Of a stretch of 64,000 bases of DNA, positions 22,960 to 36,529 are shown in pieces. The position numbers and the translations under genes are program-made. How positions within the stretch are numbered: position 1 is the first letter of the stretch; the number at the start of each line of letters is the position of its first letter. Under the pieces are notes generated by a model. The model had not been told where the DNA came from, did no database searches, and saw nothing but the letters and a program-made list of their open reading frames with translations. The DNA lies in contig CAJNDT010004535.1 of NCBI GenBank assembly GCA_905221615.1, forward strand, positions 437,994 through 501,993. Direction: 5' to 3'. Source of the stretch: Symbiodinium sp. CCMP2592 (lineage: Eukaryota; Sar; Dinophyceae; Suessiales; Symbiodiniaceae).

Positions 22960-25126
22960 AGTCTGTTAGACCTGGAACCGGATGCTGGTGCCAAGGAGTC
23001 CATGGACTTCGAGACACGCTTGGCCTTGTACGATGCAGGGTATGATGTGACTGATGAGAGTGAGGGTCTCTTACAGGCTTGACGTGGGCTTGGCACAATG
23101 GTACAGGCTGTGCCTACACCTTCATTCTGCCTCTGTGACGAGCAAAATGAAGCAAACAGTTGGTGTCACCACTGATATACATCGTGAGCATGTGCAGCCA
23201 TTGGGATCATCATTTTATGTTAAGCAAGTGAGCAAGGCGATTCCATTCATTCCAGAAGATTTGGGAAACTGTACCCACAGGTACGTGCGGTACAGCAGTT
23301 CGGTGGATGTTGACTCATGGATCAATGCATGGAGGCGTCTAGGCTCAGAGAGGACTGCGGAGTCGGACAACAGGACTCCCTCGATGGAGCTCTTAAACAC
23401 ACGCTCCGACATTTGTTCCACACATGATGGAGCAGAAACCTGGATACTCTCGCATTAAGACACAAGCTGCAACTCGGATGTGCTGGAGGATCTTCGGCGA
23501 TTGGCCAGCATAGAGACCCCACCTCATGTTGGACAACAACACGCCCTGAGACCTGCATGCTGCGCATGCTGCGCCTTTCGAAATGCGGGCTGTTCAGGAG
23601 TCCGTGGCCAGGTCACGGCAGGCGACGAGAGCAGGCTTTATCGGTTCCTGTCCTGGGGCTCTTTTTGTCCTGGCAGAGGCCGCCTTGGAGAAGAAGAATG
23701 CCCGCCTTGAGCAGGAAGCCTTGAAGCGTCAGGCCGCGTGGAGGGGGCTCTGGATGCTGCTGGGTGGAGACTTCCGTCGTGAGTTGTCATAGCAGAGGAA
23801 GCAGCAGTAGCAGCCATATGAAATTGTTATGCTTGTTACTCGTCGTCTCAGTCAGGGTGGTGGTGTAGTGCACTATCAATGCCGTCATGTCGATCTGAAG
23901 CTTCCTTAGTGGCAGTATGAGGTATTTTACTTGTATTTTGCGAAGCTCTTGCTTTCGTTTCTGGAATCCTGCTTGTTGTTCATTTCCAAACTTCTTTCTT
24001 GCAAAAGTAGCCGCTCCAGTAGACGAGCTGGTTCCCACATCAGGTCTTTGTCAGCCAGTGCCTGTTCCATTTTTCCCAATACCATCATCATCCTTATGAC
24101 TAGACGACGTGCTGTGAGAAGTCTGGCTTGCACTCTCAGGCCCAGGAGCGGGTTGATGCCCTTCGCCTTCAGAAGGCCGGCGCTCACGAACCACCCTTGC
24201 TGTTTCTAGGCATTTGCGCGGGGTTCCCGCAGCTGTTCCCCACGGGTTGCCTGCAAAACTGCGGCGTAATGCCTTGGCCGCAGGAGCGATGCCTCAAAGC
24301 CAGGGAGGATCTGATGAAGGTAGAGCACCAAGCTTGATCCTTCCTGTGCGGGCGCCGGGTGTGCCATAAAGGGTCTGCTCTCAAAAGCTGAAGATTCGGC
24401 ACAAGAGAAGCCTATCATCCCATCTCTAGGAGATCGATCTCGCCCACGAGGACGAGGCCCTAGGATTTCTAGAGGAGGCCCGCAAGCTGCGCTCGACTCT
24501 TTCCTGAGGACTTGGTCATGTTCTGATTTCAAGGATGAAAGAGTTTTTGTTTTGCAGATGGACCATGGAAGTTCGTCCGAGCAGCTGTAGGGGAGGGGAT
24601 GCGACCATTTCAATGTGTTTTTGTCAGTCTGGCTGTTAACTCGTGACAGATCCGAGCGGATCCCGACATGCTGATCTCTCACGATCGCTACGGTTCGACG
24701 CTGCTCCACGAGGTTCGCCGCTTTTCGTGTCGTGCTGTGCCAGGGTAATCGGCTGCTGCATGCAGCGCATGCATGATGTTGTGTCTTGTGGCAACAATTT
24801 CAATTCCACGTATTCCCGACGGCTTTTGCTCCAATCGCAGTCGCTGTCGGCGCACAGGCATGTTCTCGCGGCATGAAGCACCTTGCCCTTGCTGTGCTCA
24901 GCGCAGCTGAGGAGGTTGGCCCTGCCAGAGCTTTCAGCAGAGCTGTGTAATAGGCAAGTTTTCAGCAGAAGCTTTGCTGCAGCGTGAGGTGGGTGAAGCC
25001 ACGCAGGAGAGGCTGACTGAGAAGCTCTTCCAGCGAGACTATCGCGGGCAGACGCCAGTGCCTCAGCCCAGGCTTGGGGCTGCGACTTCCCAGGTCTTTC
25101 GCTACTTGGCTGTTCTGCTCAACTGA
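22960..25126 (+). CDS. Unrecognised multi-exon gene, coiled-coil protein
   Basis: Probable exons: 22960-23076 (LDLEPDAGAKESMDFETRLA, then YDAGYDVTDESEG; GC donor), 23677-23732 (AALEKKNARLEQEALKRQ; GC donor), 24140-24175 (AQERVDALRLQK; GC donor), 24284-24319 (ERCLKAREDLMK; GT donor), about 24430-24500 (EIDLAHEDEALGFLEEARKL), about 24650-24715 (DMLISHDRYGSTLLHEVRR) and about 24967-25126 ending in TGA. The 12-codon exons and the Glu/Lys/Leu pattern give an extended coiled coil. Each exon follows an AG acceptor, and several end at GC. The last exon reads REVGEATQERLTEKLFQRDY. The interval 23080-23670 probably holds more exons. Function unknown; a structural or scaffold role is only a guess. Confidence 0.5.
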
Positions 25127-27355
25127 ACGACCCTGCAAGAAGCTTATCGGCCCAAGCGCGCGCAAAGTCGCCATGGCTGATGCGTATCTTGTCTGACAAT
25201 GTGTGTGTTGGGTATCGCAGAGCTGCTAGCCTCGTAGCATGCACTTCATGTGCTTTGTCCTGGATTGTCCAAGTGAGAGACTGAGCCAACTGTTCCGAAA
25301 CCAGGTTGTGCAAGGACAGCGAGTCCGACGACGGCTACGAAGGTGGCTCAGCTGCAGGATTTTGGACCCCTCCTGCGGCCACACCATTGCCAACACTTCC
25401 TGCGGGGGCAGCGCTTTCTCCTTGACCTGATGTCGAGTCGCAAGCGTCTAATGTCATTGGCAGCATTAGCACTATAGATTCGCCCTTACATGAGAAGGTT
25501 CCACGGATGTGGAGGAGCAGAGCGACGCCGCATTGTTACTTGGCCGATGCTTTTGCCCTCGCTCGTGAGATGGCGAAGCGGCGAATCCTTGAAGGAAGCT
25601 TGAGACATGACATCATGACAGGGCCAAGTTGTGTGATTTGATGATGCCTGGACTTCGGCTGAGTCATCTTCTTGTTCCTGTCCAGCTCCAGCGAGTGGGC
25701 TTGAATTCCAAGGAATTCCGACAGTGACTATGACCCTCCTCCTGTGCGTCCCTGGATTGCGATCTGGGCAAGCTGGGTGCTGCCTGCAGATTCTAGAGGT
25801 TGTCGCAAAACTTGAACCGAAGCTGGAGCAGATCAGCCTCGTTATACACTTTGCAGCCTTTCTCGTGACGCATGCGTCAACATTGTTGGAGAGCCTAGCT
25901 TGGGCTGTGCATGGATCCAAGGGGTACTCCTCCTGGCATTCATGTTCATGTTCCAGGCAGGCGGACTGGGTAGGTGTCGAGGTTGCCACAGTCTCACACC
26001 TTGGCAGCCTGAACGCACTCTGGCACGGGCTGTTCTGAGCTTCGAACCGCACGCGTGAAGTCTGCAGAGTCATGAGCATTTGTAGAATGGGCTCAGCGAA
26101 CTGATTGGAGCCGTGCAGGGCTATGGAGCCATGGTTGGGATTCTTGGCCCTGCAGTCTATTGTCGGTGCTTGTCTTCTGAAAAGCACACTTCGTCTGGCT
26201 CTAGCCAAGGAGTCCACAGCATGCGTTGAAACATAAGCTGCACATCCATGGGAAAGAGATGTCCGCGGAGTTCCAGGCAAAACTGAATTCTAGCAGTGTT
26301 GGGGTCTGCAAAATTTGGGAGTCGTGGGCGGGCTTCGCTGCTTCAGTGCTCGACGACGAGCAGCGTGCACCCCGAGATGTCTTATTCCTGCAAAGATCGT
26401 ACCGTTGAAGCCCTCCATCAGCCTTCAGACTTTAGTGCGACGGGAGCCGTGACTCCCCTCCCCTCGATTGTGCATGGGCCTGTCGGATCATGGTTGTTGC
26501 GTGGGGCGCCAGGAAGCAACTGCGACCTTTCAGTTGGCCAAGATGGTCATGCGAATCTGCACGAGCCCGATTCTGCAAGCGCATCTGAGTTTCGGGTCTT
26601 CTAACTTGTGTTGAACTATACCTAAGCGGGTGAACAGACATTGCCTGCAGTTCACGGAAGCACGAAGCTTCTGGCAGCTAGTAGAACGCAGCGCCGCACA
26701 CCTGCTAACAACCAAGGTCAAATTGCTTTCCTCGTATTCACGGACCCTGCAGGCTTCGAAGCAGCTAGGTTTGTGCTCACTGCTGCAGTGTCTCTGCATT
26801 CGTACCGATGTGCTTCATGCGAATGCACATCTTGTGCGGTGCTTTCATCAGCTTTCCCATTACACACGTCTGCAATCGTCTGCGTATCGACGAGCTTCTT
26901 CCAGATTCGTGTCCCCCCCTTTGCACAGACGAGGTTTTACTGGCGACATGCATATAAATTTGGAAGTCATTTGACAGGAGGTGGTTGTTGCTATGGCGCC
27001 CATGTACAGGCATGCGCAAGTCTTGTGCCCATATATGTATATATATATATACACACATACATATGCTCACACACACATGCAGGCAATGTAGGTGTCACTC
27101 AATGTCTCAGTCTGCTGAAACTATAGGGAACGGACAAGCAAGTTCCACGACAGAAACATGTCTGCTGGCCGATGTAGCACGGCATCGTTTTGCTGACCGT
27201 GAGCCTTCCTGATGTGCGTGCCATGAAACTACATGGGAAGGGTTGCATGGATGCTGCCCGTGCGACCGAGTCCATGCATCGGCAATGTGCAGACAAGCTG
27301 ATGAGGTTTGCATGTGTCAGCCTGCAGGCATCGTCTACACCTCCTACGTGTCTTG
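25127..27355. other. 2.2-kb interval without a recognised gene
   Basis: A 264-codon frame is open on the - strand at 25486-26280, but its composition is not protein-like and no family is recognisable. A TA/CA-rich tract lies at about 27030-27080. Nothing else can be supported. Confidence 0.4.
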
Positions 27356-27359
27356 GCAG

Positions 27360-30300
27360 AGTTCTTTGGCAGCGCCTTTAGCAACCGGGACGGGAACCGC
27401 TTTGAGGTGGTGATGATGGCGGCGCTCCTAGTCCCCATGATCTTCGTCTGGGGCGCGGGAGTCACGGACCTTTGGGTCGTGCGGCTGCAGCGCCTCGTCG
27501 GCAAGCGCTGGGCGAAGGGTGCAAAGGATCCTCACAGATGAGAGCTCTGCTCGTTTGGGCAAGGTACATCCTGGGAGGCGTGGCCGTCGGCCTCTTTGAG
27601 GGCACCTTCCTGAGCGTGATCAGCTCGTCGGAGCCCAAGCCGCTTAAGCGGCCCTCACGTGCGGTTGGTTAGGCACCTGCCTCGATGGCCTCAAGTCCTG
27701 AAGGCTAGGGAAGAACACCAAGACCTTCGCGATCATGGGTGACTCGGACTGTGGAGAGATGTGCAGATGCTTTTGACCTGGACCAGCTGAGGAGCTCCCC
27801 TGGGGTTCTTTGTGAACAACACAATCCTCGGAGCCTTTGGCGAAATTCAAAGTAGCCAGTGTCAGGTCATGCCACGGGACGCCTGTTTGTGAAAGCGGGT
27901 TGTCTTTAATCATTTCCGCTGAGCACTACTTGCAGGATCTAGTCAGACCGCATCAATGGAGTTGTGATTGGCATCTGGCTTGCTGTCTACCCAGGAACGC
28001 TGAAATACTTCGGGATGCCTGCCCTTTAGCTGCAGCCTTCTGCATGGTTCTGACTGTCATCAAGTCACAGTGTCATCGAACGTTGCGAAGCACGACCATG
28101 GCACCTTAACGCCATGCATTCGGAGTGCAATCGAGAGCAGATCATGCCGGAGGTGCTGTATCTTGTACACGTAAGTTACCATGTAAGTGTGCAGTGCTGT
28201 TCGACGACGAAAGCTTGCAGGGCCTTCCATGCTCCTGAATCTATCTGCATTCGAGGTGATTGTCTATTATGCCTACAATTGCGCATGCTTGTAGGCGCCC
28301 GAGGATGCTCATGTCCGGCTGCCAACTACGTTGGCAAATGTCTGCACCCTTGCCCTCAACAGCCACGTAAGGCCTATTGCGATCTGGATCTTCCACAGCA
28401 AACGGCCAAGAGAGGCTGAGCCTTCGTTGTGCGGTAGCCCGTGTGGTGGTACGAGTTGCCCTTCAGGTCGTGGCTGTGAAAAGCAAAGGCAAGGGCTGCA
28501 AAGTCTTCTTGAACTCCCTGAAGTGCTGGCTGGACCGTCATGCCGAAACTCCAACACTCTGCGGGGCGCCTCCGTGGTTTAGTATCAGGACTGGGTGCCC
28601 ATCATGATTCCGCTGCTGGGCAAAAAATTGGCGACAGTTAACCATCAGGTTTGGCTTGCCTCGGCCCTTGTCAGAGTCATGTTTCTTTCTCTGTAGGTGG
28701 TTCATCGCAAAGTTCATTGGCAACTTCGTGCTGGAGGTGGAACGATGTTGAGCCCCGAGTCCGACGGCAGCTTATTGTGCCCCTGGTTTCTTCCAGGATG
28801 GCTTTCCACTCCTCTTCAATACTTTCAACAGCCCAAAGGCACCTCTCAGCCAAGCACAAAGATAGGACGGCATGCAGCCGACCTGCAGCGCCAGGTTCCC
28901 ATCATTGGTGGCCCTGAAAGCCAAGATCACTTGATCCCGCCGCTTGAAACGAAAAAAGAGAAAGCCCTGGCCATGCCAAGCTGCACAGAGCCTGAAACGC
29001 CAGCACAGGTTTGACCTCTACACAGCTCTTATCTGGTTTCCTTGCATGGCTGCTGGCGACACGATTAGCCGACGGGTGCCGCAGTACCTGGATGTAACGC
29101 AACGCGGCATGATATTCATAAGTGGAAGCAGCAGCGGATTCTCACGGGCATGACGTTTCACAGAACCCACGGTATCAACAGCGAAACATGTACCCTTATC
29201 TGGCATAGACAGCTCTCTGGGAGTGATGCTGAGAACGGACCGCTGCGGGATTCTGGGGTTCTTACGGAGCGAAGAGGTCGTGGTCAGTGTTCCCGCGAGC
29301 TCCCGCCGTGGCGCTCCGTCGCCAAGGGCGATTCGAGATTGTGTTGCGGTGACAACGGTGACACAGTGCCGTGCGTGTAATCCCACCACGGCACGTGCAT
29401 CTTTCCGCCTGCCAAACTCGTTTGCCGGCCCAGTCCCACGCGCATTTGGGGGTAGGACTCGTGCTCCCTTTCTGGAGTGCCAGCTGTGCTCCCGTTACCG
29501 TGTGGTGCGCATGTTGGACTTATGGGGTGGTCTAGAGAGTCTTGAGGATACTCAGGCCTTTTTCTCGACTGTAGGGTTTGGAATGCCAGGTCGCTAGGTG
29601 CTCTTTCGCCGTGTAGGTGCTCTCTAACACAATTGCTGGCGACTTTAATCTGACAAAATTCGGTAGCAGACCAGACAGCGGAGAAGAGAAGGATCTGCAG
29701 GTCTGGGTTGACCATATTCCGGGCGGGCAGACGGTTGATAGCCTTAAGAAGGTGCACAAGAGGACGCAGCAATACCTCATCAGAACTACCATGCTGTGCC
29801 GAGCGCGGTCACATAATGATCTCTGCAACAGACCAAACATTTTATCAAGCCAGATCTTCTGGAGTCTCTAGCCAACCAGGGCTGTTGATGCCGACTGGCA
29901 TCCAAGACGCCATACGTTCAATCACATATGAGAGTTCCGGGGTACATAATAGATTGTAAGTCGAGCAGTCTTCAGGCAGATGTTGAGCAGATGTCTGTTG
30001 CAGAAGCACGGGAACCGTGATCACGATTTCCGTGCTTTTGGTGTTTGCAAACGGTGTCCGGTGTCCAAACCGGTTCCCATGCCTTTGACACTAACGTTTT
30101 AGATCCGCCTGCTCCTACTTCGATCCCGAGCTCTAAGGGGCATAGGTGTCCGAATTGAAGACATCTCCTCATAGCTGAGCCACCGAACCGGAGTGATGCT
30201 GATCCGTGTAGGCGTGTCTTCGCGTCTAGCTTCCACTGCCGAGAGTGCTAGCCCAGGTCCAAACGAAAGTGCTTTCTGCCGCTGGGCTGAGATCATGTCA

Positions 30301-30900
30301 TGTTCATTGATCTTCTTGACCCTCCGTGTTGGTGGTTTACATACCAGATCTGAGCAGAGAGGTACTTGTCTATTGGGATTATCCTTTCCGTGGCTGGAGA
30401 AGCCCTGGACTTCTTACTGCTGGCACTCGTCACGGCTCTCGCCACTCGGTGTCGAAGAGGTTGGGTTCATGATTAGGTGGCTGTTTCTCATTCTCAGTCC
30501 TGTTGATCCCAGGCAGCCTTCATTGCCAACTTCGGCAACGGCTTTATCTACGGCCTGCCATCTGCCTGCACTGAATGACACCCGTTGTCGCTGTCAAAAA
30601 TCGTCTGCGTGTTGAGCAGGCAGAGCCCCGTGACATAGTCTGGAATAGAACGTGGAACAAGGCTCAGACACGGGATGAGATGAATCCAGCAGCTCCTGCT
30701 TATCGGTAGTGCCAAGCCTTTATCTTGTAGCAATATCCCTGTTCAACAGCAGCTTGGTGGTGCGTGTGCGGCGTTGAAGCAGCAGAGAAAGACAGAGACG
30801 TCTCGAAGCCCGGAATTTATACATCAGGTCTGCCAAGTTCATCGACTGGGGCATTGCGGAGGAACATCGTTACGCAGCGTACAACCTGCACCACGCCTGA
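27360..30900 (+). CDS. Polytopic membrane protein, probable transporter, multi-exon
   Basis: Exons with good phase fits: 27360-27504 (EVVMMAALLVPMIFVWGAG; GC donor), 27564-~27625 (YILGGVAVGLFEGTFLSV), 27704-27738 (LGKNTKTFAIMG), 27792-~27841 (APLGFFVNNTILGAFG), 27947-~28020 (INGVVIGIWLAVYPGTL), 28467-~28522 (VVAVKSKGKGC), 28697-28736 (WFIAKFIGNFVLE; GT donor), 28797-28838 (DGFPLLFNTFNSPK; GC donor), 29009-~29105 (LYTALIWFPCMAAGDTIS) and 30513-~30556 (AAFIANFGNGFIYGLP). A possible further exon is at 30838-30890. Several hydrophobic helices with Gly/Phe/Asn-rich faces suggest a multi-pass carrier of the MFS or nucleoside-transporter type. I cannot name the family. Both ends are unknown, and exons between 29105 and 30513 are missing. 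Confidence 0.5.
30005..30052. repeat. 32-nt near-perfect palindrome followed by a second small palindrome
   Basis: 30005-30036 pairs with itself around the centre CGTGATCACG with only two mismatched pairs. GTTTGCAAAC (about 30043-30052) follows within a few bases. It lies in a presumed intron or spacer of the membrane-protein gene. Confidence 0.7.
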
Positions 30901-31469
30901 ATGCAAAGAGTTTCGGGTCCTGGGAGTGCACTGCCGAGCATTTGAGTGAGTACGGAAGTACCCTGAATAAGTAGGATAAAGTCACGTTGCACCTTTGGGA
31001 AATGGAGCTCCGATGCCGTGCTTGCCCACGCTCATCCCTGATCCTCGAATCAAAGATCGGGAAATCACGGGAAGCTTGCTCCAACAACAGCCTTGAGCCG
31101 TAAGCCCAAACCCTCAGGCCTGGAGCCTTATCTCAGCACGGCGAATTGCCCGGGTGCTGGAGGTGGTGCTTTGTGGGGGACGCTGGTGGATATGCTGGCC
31201 AGGGGCAGTTGTCAGTGTCTGGTCTGCACTGGAGTTCGATCCTGAATTTGGAGTTCCGGGTTTATGCAGGTTGAATGAATGTGGGCTTGGTTCACCTACG
31301 CAAAGCTCTGAATGTAACTCGAAGCGAGCAGCCAAAGGACGATCGGCTGGAGCTTGCGAGCCTTGGGTGATTCTTGCCGCCTTGCCTGAGGTTTGGTTGG
31401 CTGACCAGGTCTGTGAAGGACGTCACTTTACCTGGGTTTGTCAACTCGGACGTCTGCTGCTGTGATGCG

Positions 31470-34400
31470 GAGGGTGTGATGTAGCTCCGTTAGATTGCAT
31501 ACTAGTAGCTACTCAAGGCCAACGTCGAAGGCATGCCCATGTCTCGGATCGGTACTCATGGTGAAGCCTGCAGCACCGTCGCAGCTGTGGGAAGTCTCGT
31601 GTAACCAAATGCTGCCCGGCTCCATGCCATCGCTTATGTCTTAAAAAAGCGCTGCATGTGCACTAACTAGTACCTGGCGGCCAGACATGATGCAGGAAGC
31701 GTAAACATATCAGTTCTTGAATGTGCCTTGGCCGAGTCCTCTTCATCGTGCAGCAGCTGCTGGAAGTGGAGAGGCCAAGACCCAAGCTGCCTCAGTCAAC
31801 ACATGCCCATGTGCAGCTCCTGGCCGAGAGCACAACGATGCAGTTCAGCCTCACATGCAGAGTGCATCCTCGTCCTCCGCCCTGGCAGATTTGCACAGAG
31901 CTTTGCAAGCAGCGCTTCTGTCGTCCAGGCCGGTGACGGTAACAGGTTCCCACTCCGGTACCAATGGCACCCCTTCCATTTGCAAGGCTGCAATTCTAGA
32001 ACGAATGGTCACTCACCAGCAGCGCCTCCAGAAAGGCATACGCTCGCCATTTAAAGGACAGCCGGGAACATATTTGCACGAGTCACGAGGATTGCCTGCA
32101 CACAGGAAGGCAATGCATCCGTGGTAGCGTTCAGGACGGGCAATCGATTCGTGCGTGTCGATCCAACGGTGCTTGCTTTCTGGAGGATCGTTGGCTTCAT
32201 GAGTTTGCCTCTGAACTACTACCTAGAAACTACATCTCTCGGGACGAGTGTGAGAAATGATCCCGCCTCCGCTCACAGTTTCTCGATGCTTTCGCTCTTT
32301 TGGCAGCTTTGCAGGCATTCGCGATCTTGATGGACGAACAGCATGGCAGGCCTTCGCCTCACTTCAACGCCACCACATATCTCTTGATCAACTCAATGTG
32401 GAGGTTGCGAGCTTCTGGGGCTTTGACGCCGCTGCTGACTCCATCTTCAGGGTGCCGCCCCTCGTTACTAGTATCTGCATCAGCAGTCGTACTGTGACGT
32501 ACGGTGACAGTCTTGCAGCTGCTCCCAAACTCTTGCGAAGCCGCACATGTCCGCGGAAGCATTTTTGCAGGATGCTCGCAGAGTTGGCCCAAGTTTTCGC
32601 TTTTCCAGAATGCAGTCGACCGCCTCCCAGCGATTCTGACAAGCCGGTTCACAGTTTCGTAGCTGCGTAGCTAAAAATAATGACTCTTTTGTCTTAAGCG
32701 TCCCGAGCTGGAGATCGGGCACGTACGAGACTCACAACCCTTCCCACCGCCCCCACCCCTAACTTCTCGAAGTCCTGGTGGCCCCATTGTGCGCTCTTCC
32801 GGGTGCTGCCCGTTTTCGCGCGTGTGCTAGCGCCAATGGAAGGATGTTGTCCTGGCACGGCGCCCAGCATAGGTCGTGTTGCTTGCAATTAGAGGGATCT
32901 CAGCAATGAGTTTTGCAGAGCTTGCAGCTTGCACATATTCGCCAGGGCTACACGTTGACAGCAGTTGTTCTTTCAAATCCCGACTTCCTTTCGTGGCTTG
33001 GCCTGGTGTGGAGGACATGCGGCTTGCACCAGCCTAGCGGACCTGCAGTCGACCGTCTGGCATGTCTGACTTGCGGCTCCAGGTTTCGGGGTTCAGTATT
33101 CGATGTGAACTGCCCGTGCTTTCCTAGAGACTGTGCAGTCAAGCCTGGTGGCGAAGATATTCCATTTTCGAACTGCTGTTGGCCAGGTGTCTGGTCCAGT
33201 TCAAGACAGAGCTCCTGCAATTCCGGGTGCCTTGGTTTGCACCACCAGTCCACACATTCCATGACGAGGGGTAGCACGGTCGAACGCTTAGATGCGGGGC
33301 TCACGCAGGAGCTGCGACTTCGACGACAGAGCAGCTTCCGGAATTTCTTGGAAGAGGCCAGCAGACTAATACCAACTCAGAGAAACGAGCTGGAGAGATG
33401 AATTCCGCGACGCCAAAATATCTCCTACACCCTCTTCTTGACTGTAAACCATCGACTTCCATGCAGGCAGCCGTCGTGGCCGCAGACAGGCCTGTTGCGC
33501 CTCCTTTAGAGCAGGCCTAAGCCGACGGTCTGCATTCTGCTCTTGTGTTTTTGCATTGTGTTGGCGTTAATCTCACTTGACGGTAAAGTCATCAGCAGCT
33601 TGAAACACAGCTGGTGTAAACGGTGCTTACCTGCTGGCTTCGGTCTGGTTCGGGTCCGGAGGGGCATGACGTGGCACTGAACCGTAGGTTTCGAGTCTAG
33701 CCACGATGTGGCCTGCGGCCCTCAGGGTAGAGCCAGCACAGATCCCACCTTCGCACTTGCAGATCAACGCTATCTCAGCTGAGCTGACGGCAAGCGCAGG
33801 CGGCGTCACTTTTCCCGTGGTTCAGCTGCGGATGTGGGAGTTTAGCTGGAAGATATACCGCTGCACGCGACAAGTAGCCAGGTCCGCTCGAAGCTCGAAG
33901 ACAGGAGGAGGAGGCGAAGCATCTTGAAGGGACTGTCGCGTTGACACAGAGAGCTGAAGGTTTGCTGTTATAGGTCGTGCTGAGTAAAGCGACAGGCTGA
34001 GAACAGCCACAGAGCTCCAGGGATCAGCCTCGGCCAGGACTCCGACTGCGAGACAGATCCTGGCATGTCCGGTCCTCGTTGTTGCAAAGCGCTTCCCGCT
34101 CATGCCAGCACCTCCCGAAACTTCATTGCCAGCTTGCCTGGAGGCCGGAGCTACAGCCCGTAACGCCACGCGCAATCGCAGAGGCCTCTTTCATGCAGCT
34201 CCAGCTTAACCGATCAACCTGAGCCTAAGGCTTTCGGAAAGTCAGCTCAGATGGCCCAAAGAGCACGAAGCCTCGCAAACCAAAGTATAGTTTATTCCGG
34301 AAGTGGACCCCGCTGCAACACAGTAGCACCCAGGTAAGTCTATTTGCAGGTTCACCGACACGTTTGACCGCCAGAGATGTGGGGTCTATGATGGATGTGG

Positions 34401-35650
34401 GGTTTCATGATGCAGGGGCTATGCAGTTTTGCTCCATCGCCATCAAAAATGCGGCCCCATGGACAGGGACGGTATGCACCACAGTGACGACGTGGTTACC
34501 TGTCATCAGTCATCGAAACCACAATTGATTCAAGCAAAGCCGAACTGAGCTTCCATTGGGCGGCTGGGCACCCGAGCCTTAATTTCTGAAGGCGTCATCA
34601 ATCATGAGCATTCCTCATTGGAAGGTCCCATCGTCGCAGCCGGCGTGTGGTGACTGTGGCAGCCCCAGCTTCCGGGCCAAATGCAGCCACGAAGCAGACT
34701 TAAGTGCTTATGGACACAGTAGATGTAGCCACCGCTTGACTCTGCGTGATATGCTCTTGCCGGGAGCACTGGTCCTCTAAGTATGAATCAATGAAGGTAT
34801 TTTGAGCTACCAGCAAGTGCTGTGCCAAGTCTCGCCAGTCTCTCCTGGCGGCGATGACAGCCCGGAAAGGCCTCGCGACGTTGCAGCGGAAGGGCGTGCT
34901 GTTTCGCAGGTCTTCTCTGCTGAAGCTTCACGGACACCTTCATGTGTAGAGAACAGAAAGTCGAAGTGCAGTTGAGAAGGCTACAGGGCAAACACTCTGC
35001 CGCTCTCTGCTGCTCTGTTGAACAGATGTGCCACCACAGCTGGCGCTGGACTTCTGTTTTCGTGTTCAGGCTCGGTGACTCCGGTGGCGACTTCAACAAA
35101 TGTTGGGGAAGGACGGTGGACAGTCTGCACCTGCAGAGGGGGCAGAGGGGATCCGAACATCTTGCCCAAGCAGGAGCGCCTTGAAAGATGCATTGAAAGG
35201 CAAGGCGTGAAACATGCAAGTCCCGAGTTTTCCATCACCAGGGGTGTGAGAAGATGCAGACATCCCATGGTACCAGTATCATGGTCCGATGTGCTGTTCC
35301 AAGACCTCAGAGTTTTGATGCTCGACTTGTGGCCATGTGAGCCGGAGGTATGAGCTCATTGCGTGATGCCTAACGGGCAGCAGAGGCCGGCAGAAAGCAC
35401 ACAAGAGCGCTGGTTGTGGCTCAGTGGAATGCGTGCATCAATGGCAGGCTGGGCAAGCTCAAGTGCAGCTGTGCAGCTGCCATGAAAGGAGAGGTGAGGC
35501 TTTGAAGAATTCGTTTGGCATTTGGGGTGACCGGGGACATGTGTGTGGCGGCACCGTTAGATCACGAGCCTCGCACAGATTTCCCCTAGGGAGCCTCCAC
35601 ACCTGAGCCTGCGCCGTTGCCGTGCAGCCGAAAACAAAGCAAGCGACCCA
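31470..35650. other. 4.2-kb interval with only weak exon-like pieces
   Basis: Open stretches at about 31790-32080, 32260-32670 (+) and 33290-33520 (+) look partly protein-like. One is a short ATG frame at 33401-33523 ending PVAPPLEQA. None has a recognisable family or a convincing exon chain. No RNA gene or repeat of note was seen. Confidence 0.3.
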
Positions 35651-35660
35651 TGTGACCACG

Positions 35661-35970
35661 ACACTGCACCGTGTGGCGCAAGCTCCGCAAAGCACAGGAG
35701 CAGTCTTTTTCGAGGCATGATCCAAGTTTGGCACGAGCCATGCTTGCAGCCGAAGCTACAGGAGAGAGCCTTTGGCTTGGTGGTGGCTGGGGATCCTGGC
35801 AGTCGGAGTTTGCTTCAGATATCTGCACCACCACAGACTTAACTGTCAGTTGGTTGGGCCTTGCTCGGCGACCTGCCATGCCGAAAAACTTGTCGGAACA
35901 GGACAGAGATCAGAGAGCAAAGGGTGAAGGAAAGCGCCCTCTTGCCAGCCGTGACACGTTTCACCTTTAA
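35661..35970 (+). CDS. Orphan exon, unrecognised protein
   Basis: One frame is open and protein-like: RKLRKAQEQSFSRHDPSLAR, MLAAEATGESLWLGGGWGS, and a basic end (MPKNLSEQDRDQRAKGEGKR) before TAA at 35968. There may be an intron in the middle (TDLTVSWLG is less convincing). Upstream and downstream exons were not identified. Confidence 0.35.
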
Positions 35971-36529
35971 CCCTGCGGCTCGCGACAGCGGAAAGTTCAA
36001 AGCTTTCAACAGCAGACGAAGCACATCGAAGCACCTGGGCTCCAGGGGTTACGCCAGTTTCGCCCTCGTCTTTTGCTTGGGGTCTTGCCTCGGCTGCGGT
36101 CCCACAGGGCCTGAGTCGGGGGCTGTGGGAGGTCTTGAGGACAAGTGTACCGAGTACTTGTATGTGCGCAGGGTAAGGTTAGCCGCAGCTGAGTCAAGGA
36201 CTTGGTAAATTCAGGTGGGTGAGGCTTGTGCTGCATGATTGCTGCAGCTACGCCTGAGGCTGCCTGAAAGTCTGATTATGCCGTGGCCCATGTCAGAGTT
36301 TGGATGCCGCATGTGCACCTTCAATAGGATTGTTGATTCTCTCACTTCGAACGGAGTCTGAGCGTAAACAACCGTCCTGGCAACTCTTTGAACTCGAGCC
36401 TTCAACAGAGTAGGATCTCGTATTAGCATCTCACAAGACCGCCCAAAATGAGCCCGTCCATATCCCATCGCGCAGGCAGTACGCTGAACGTAGGATAGGA
36501 CAGACCCTAGATCACGATGCTGGTAGCAC

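Noticed and set aside
25486-26280. 264-codon - strand frame
   Set aside because: No family, no splice signals and an odd composition (many Cys, Ser, Thr and Arg); likely GC-rich chance opening.
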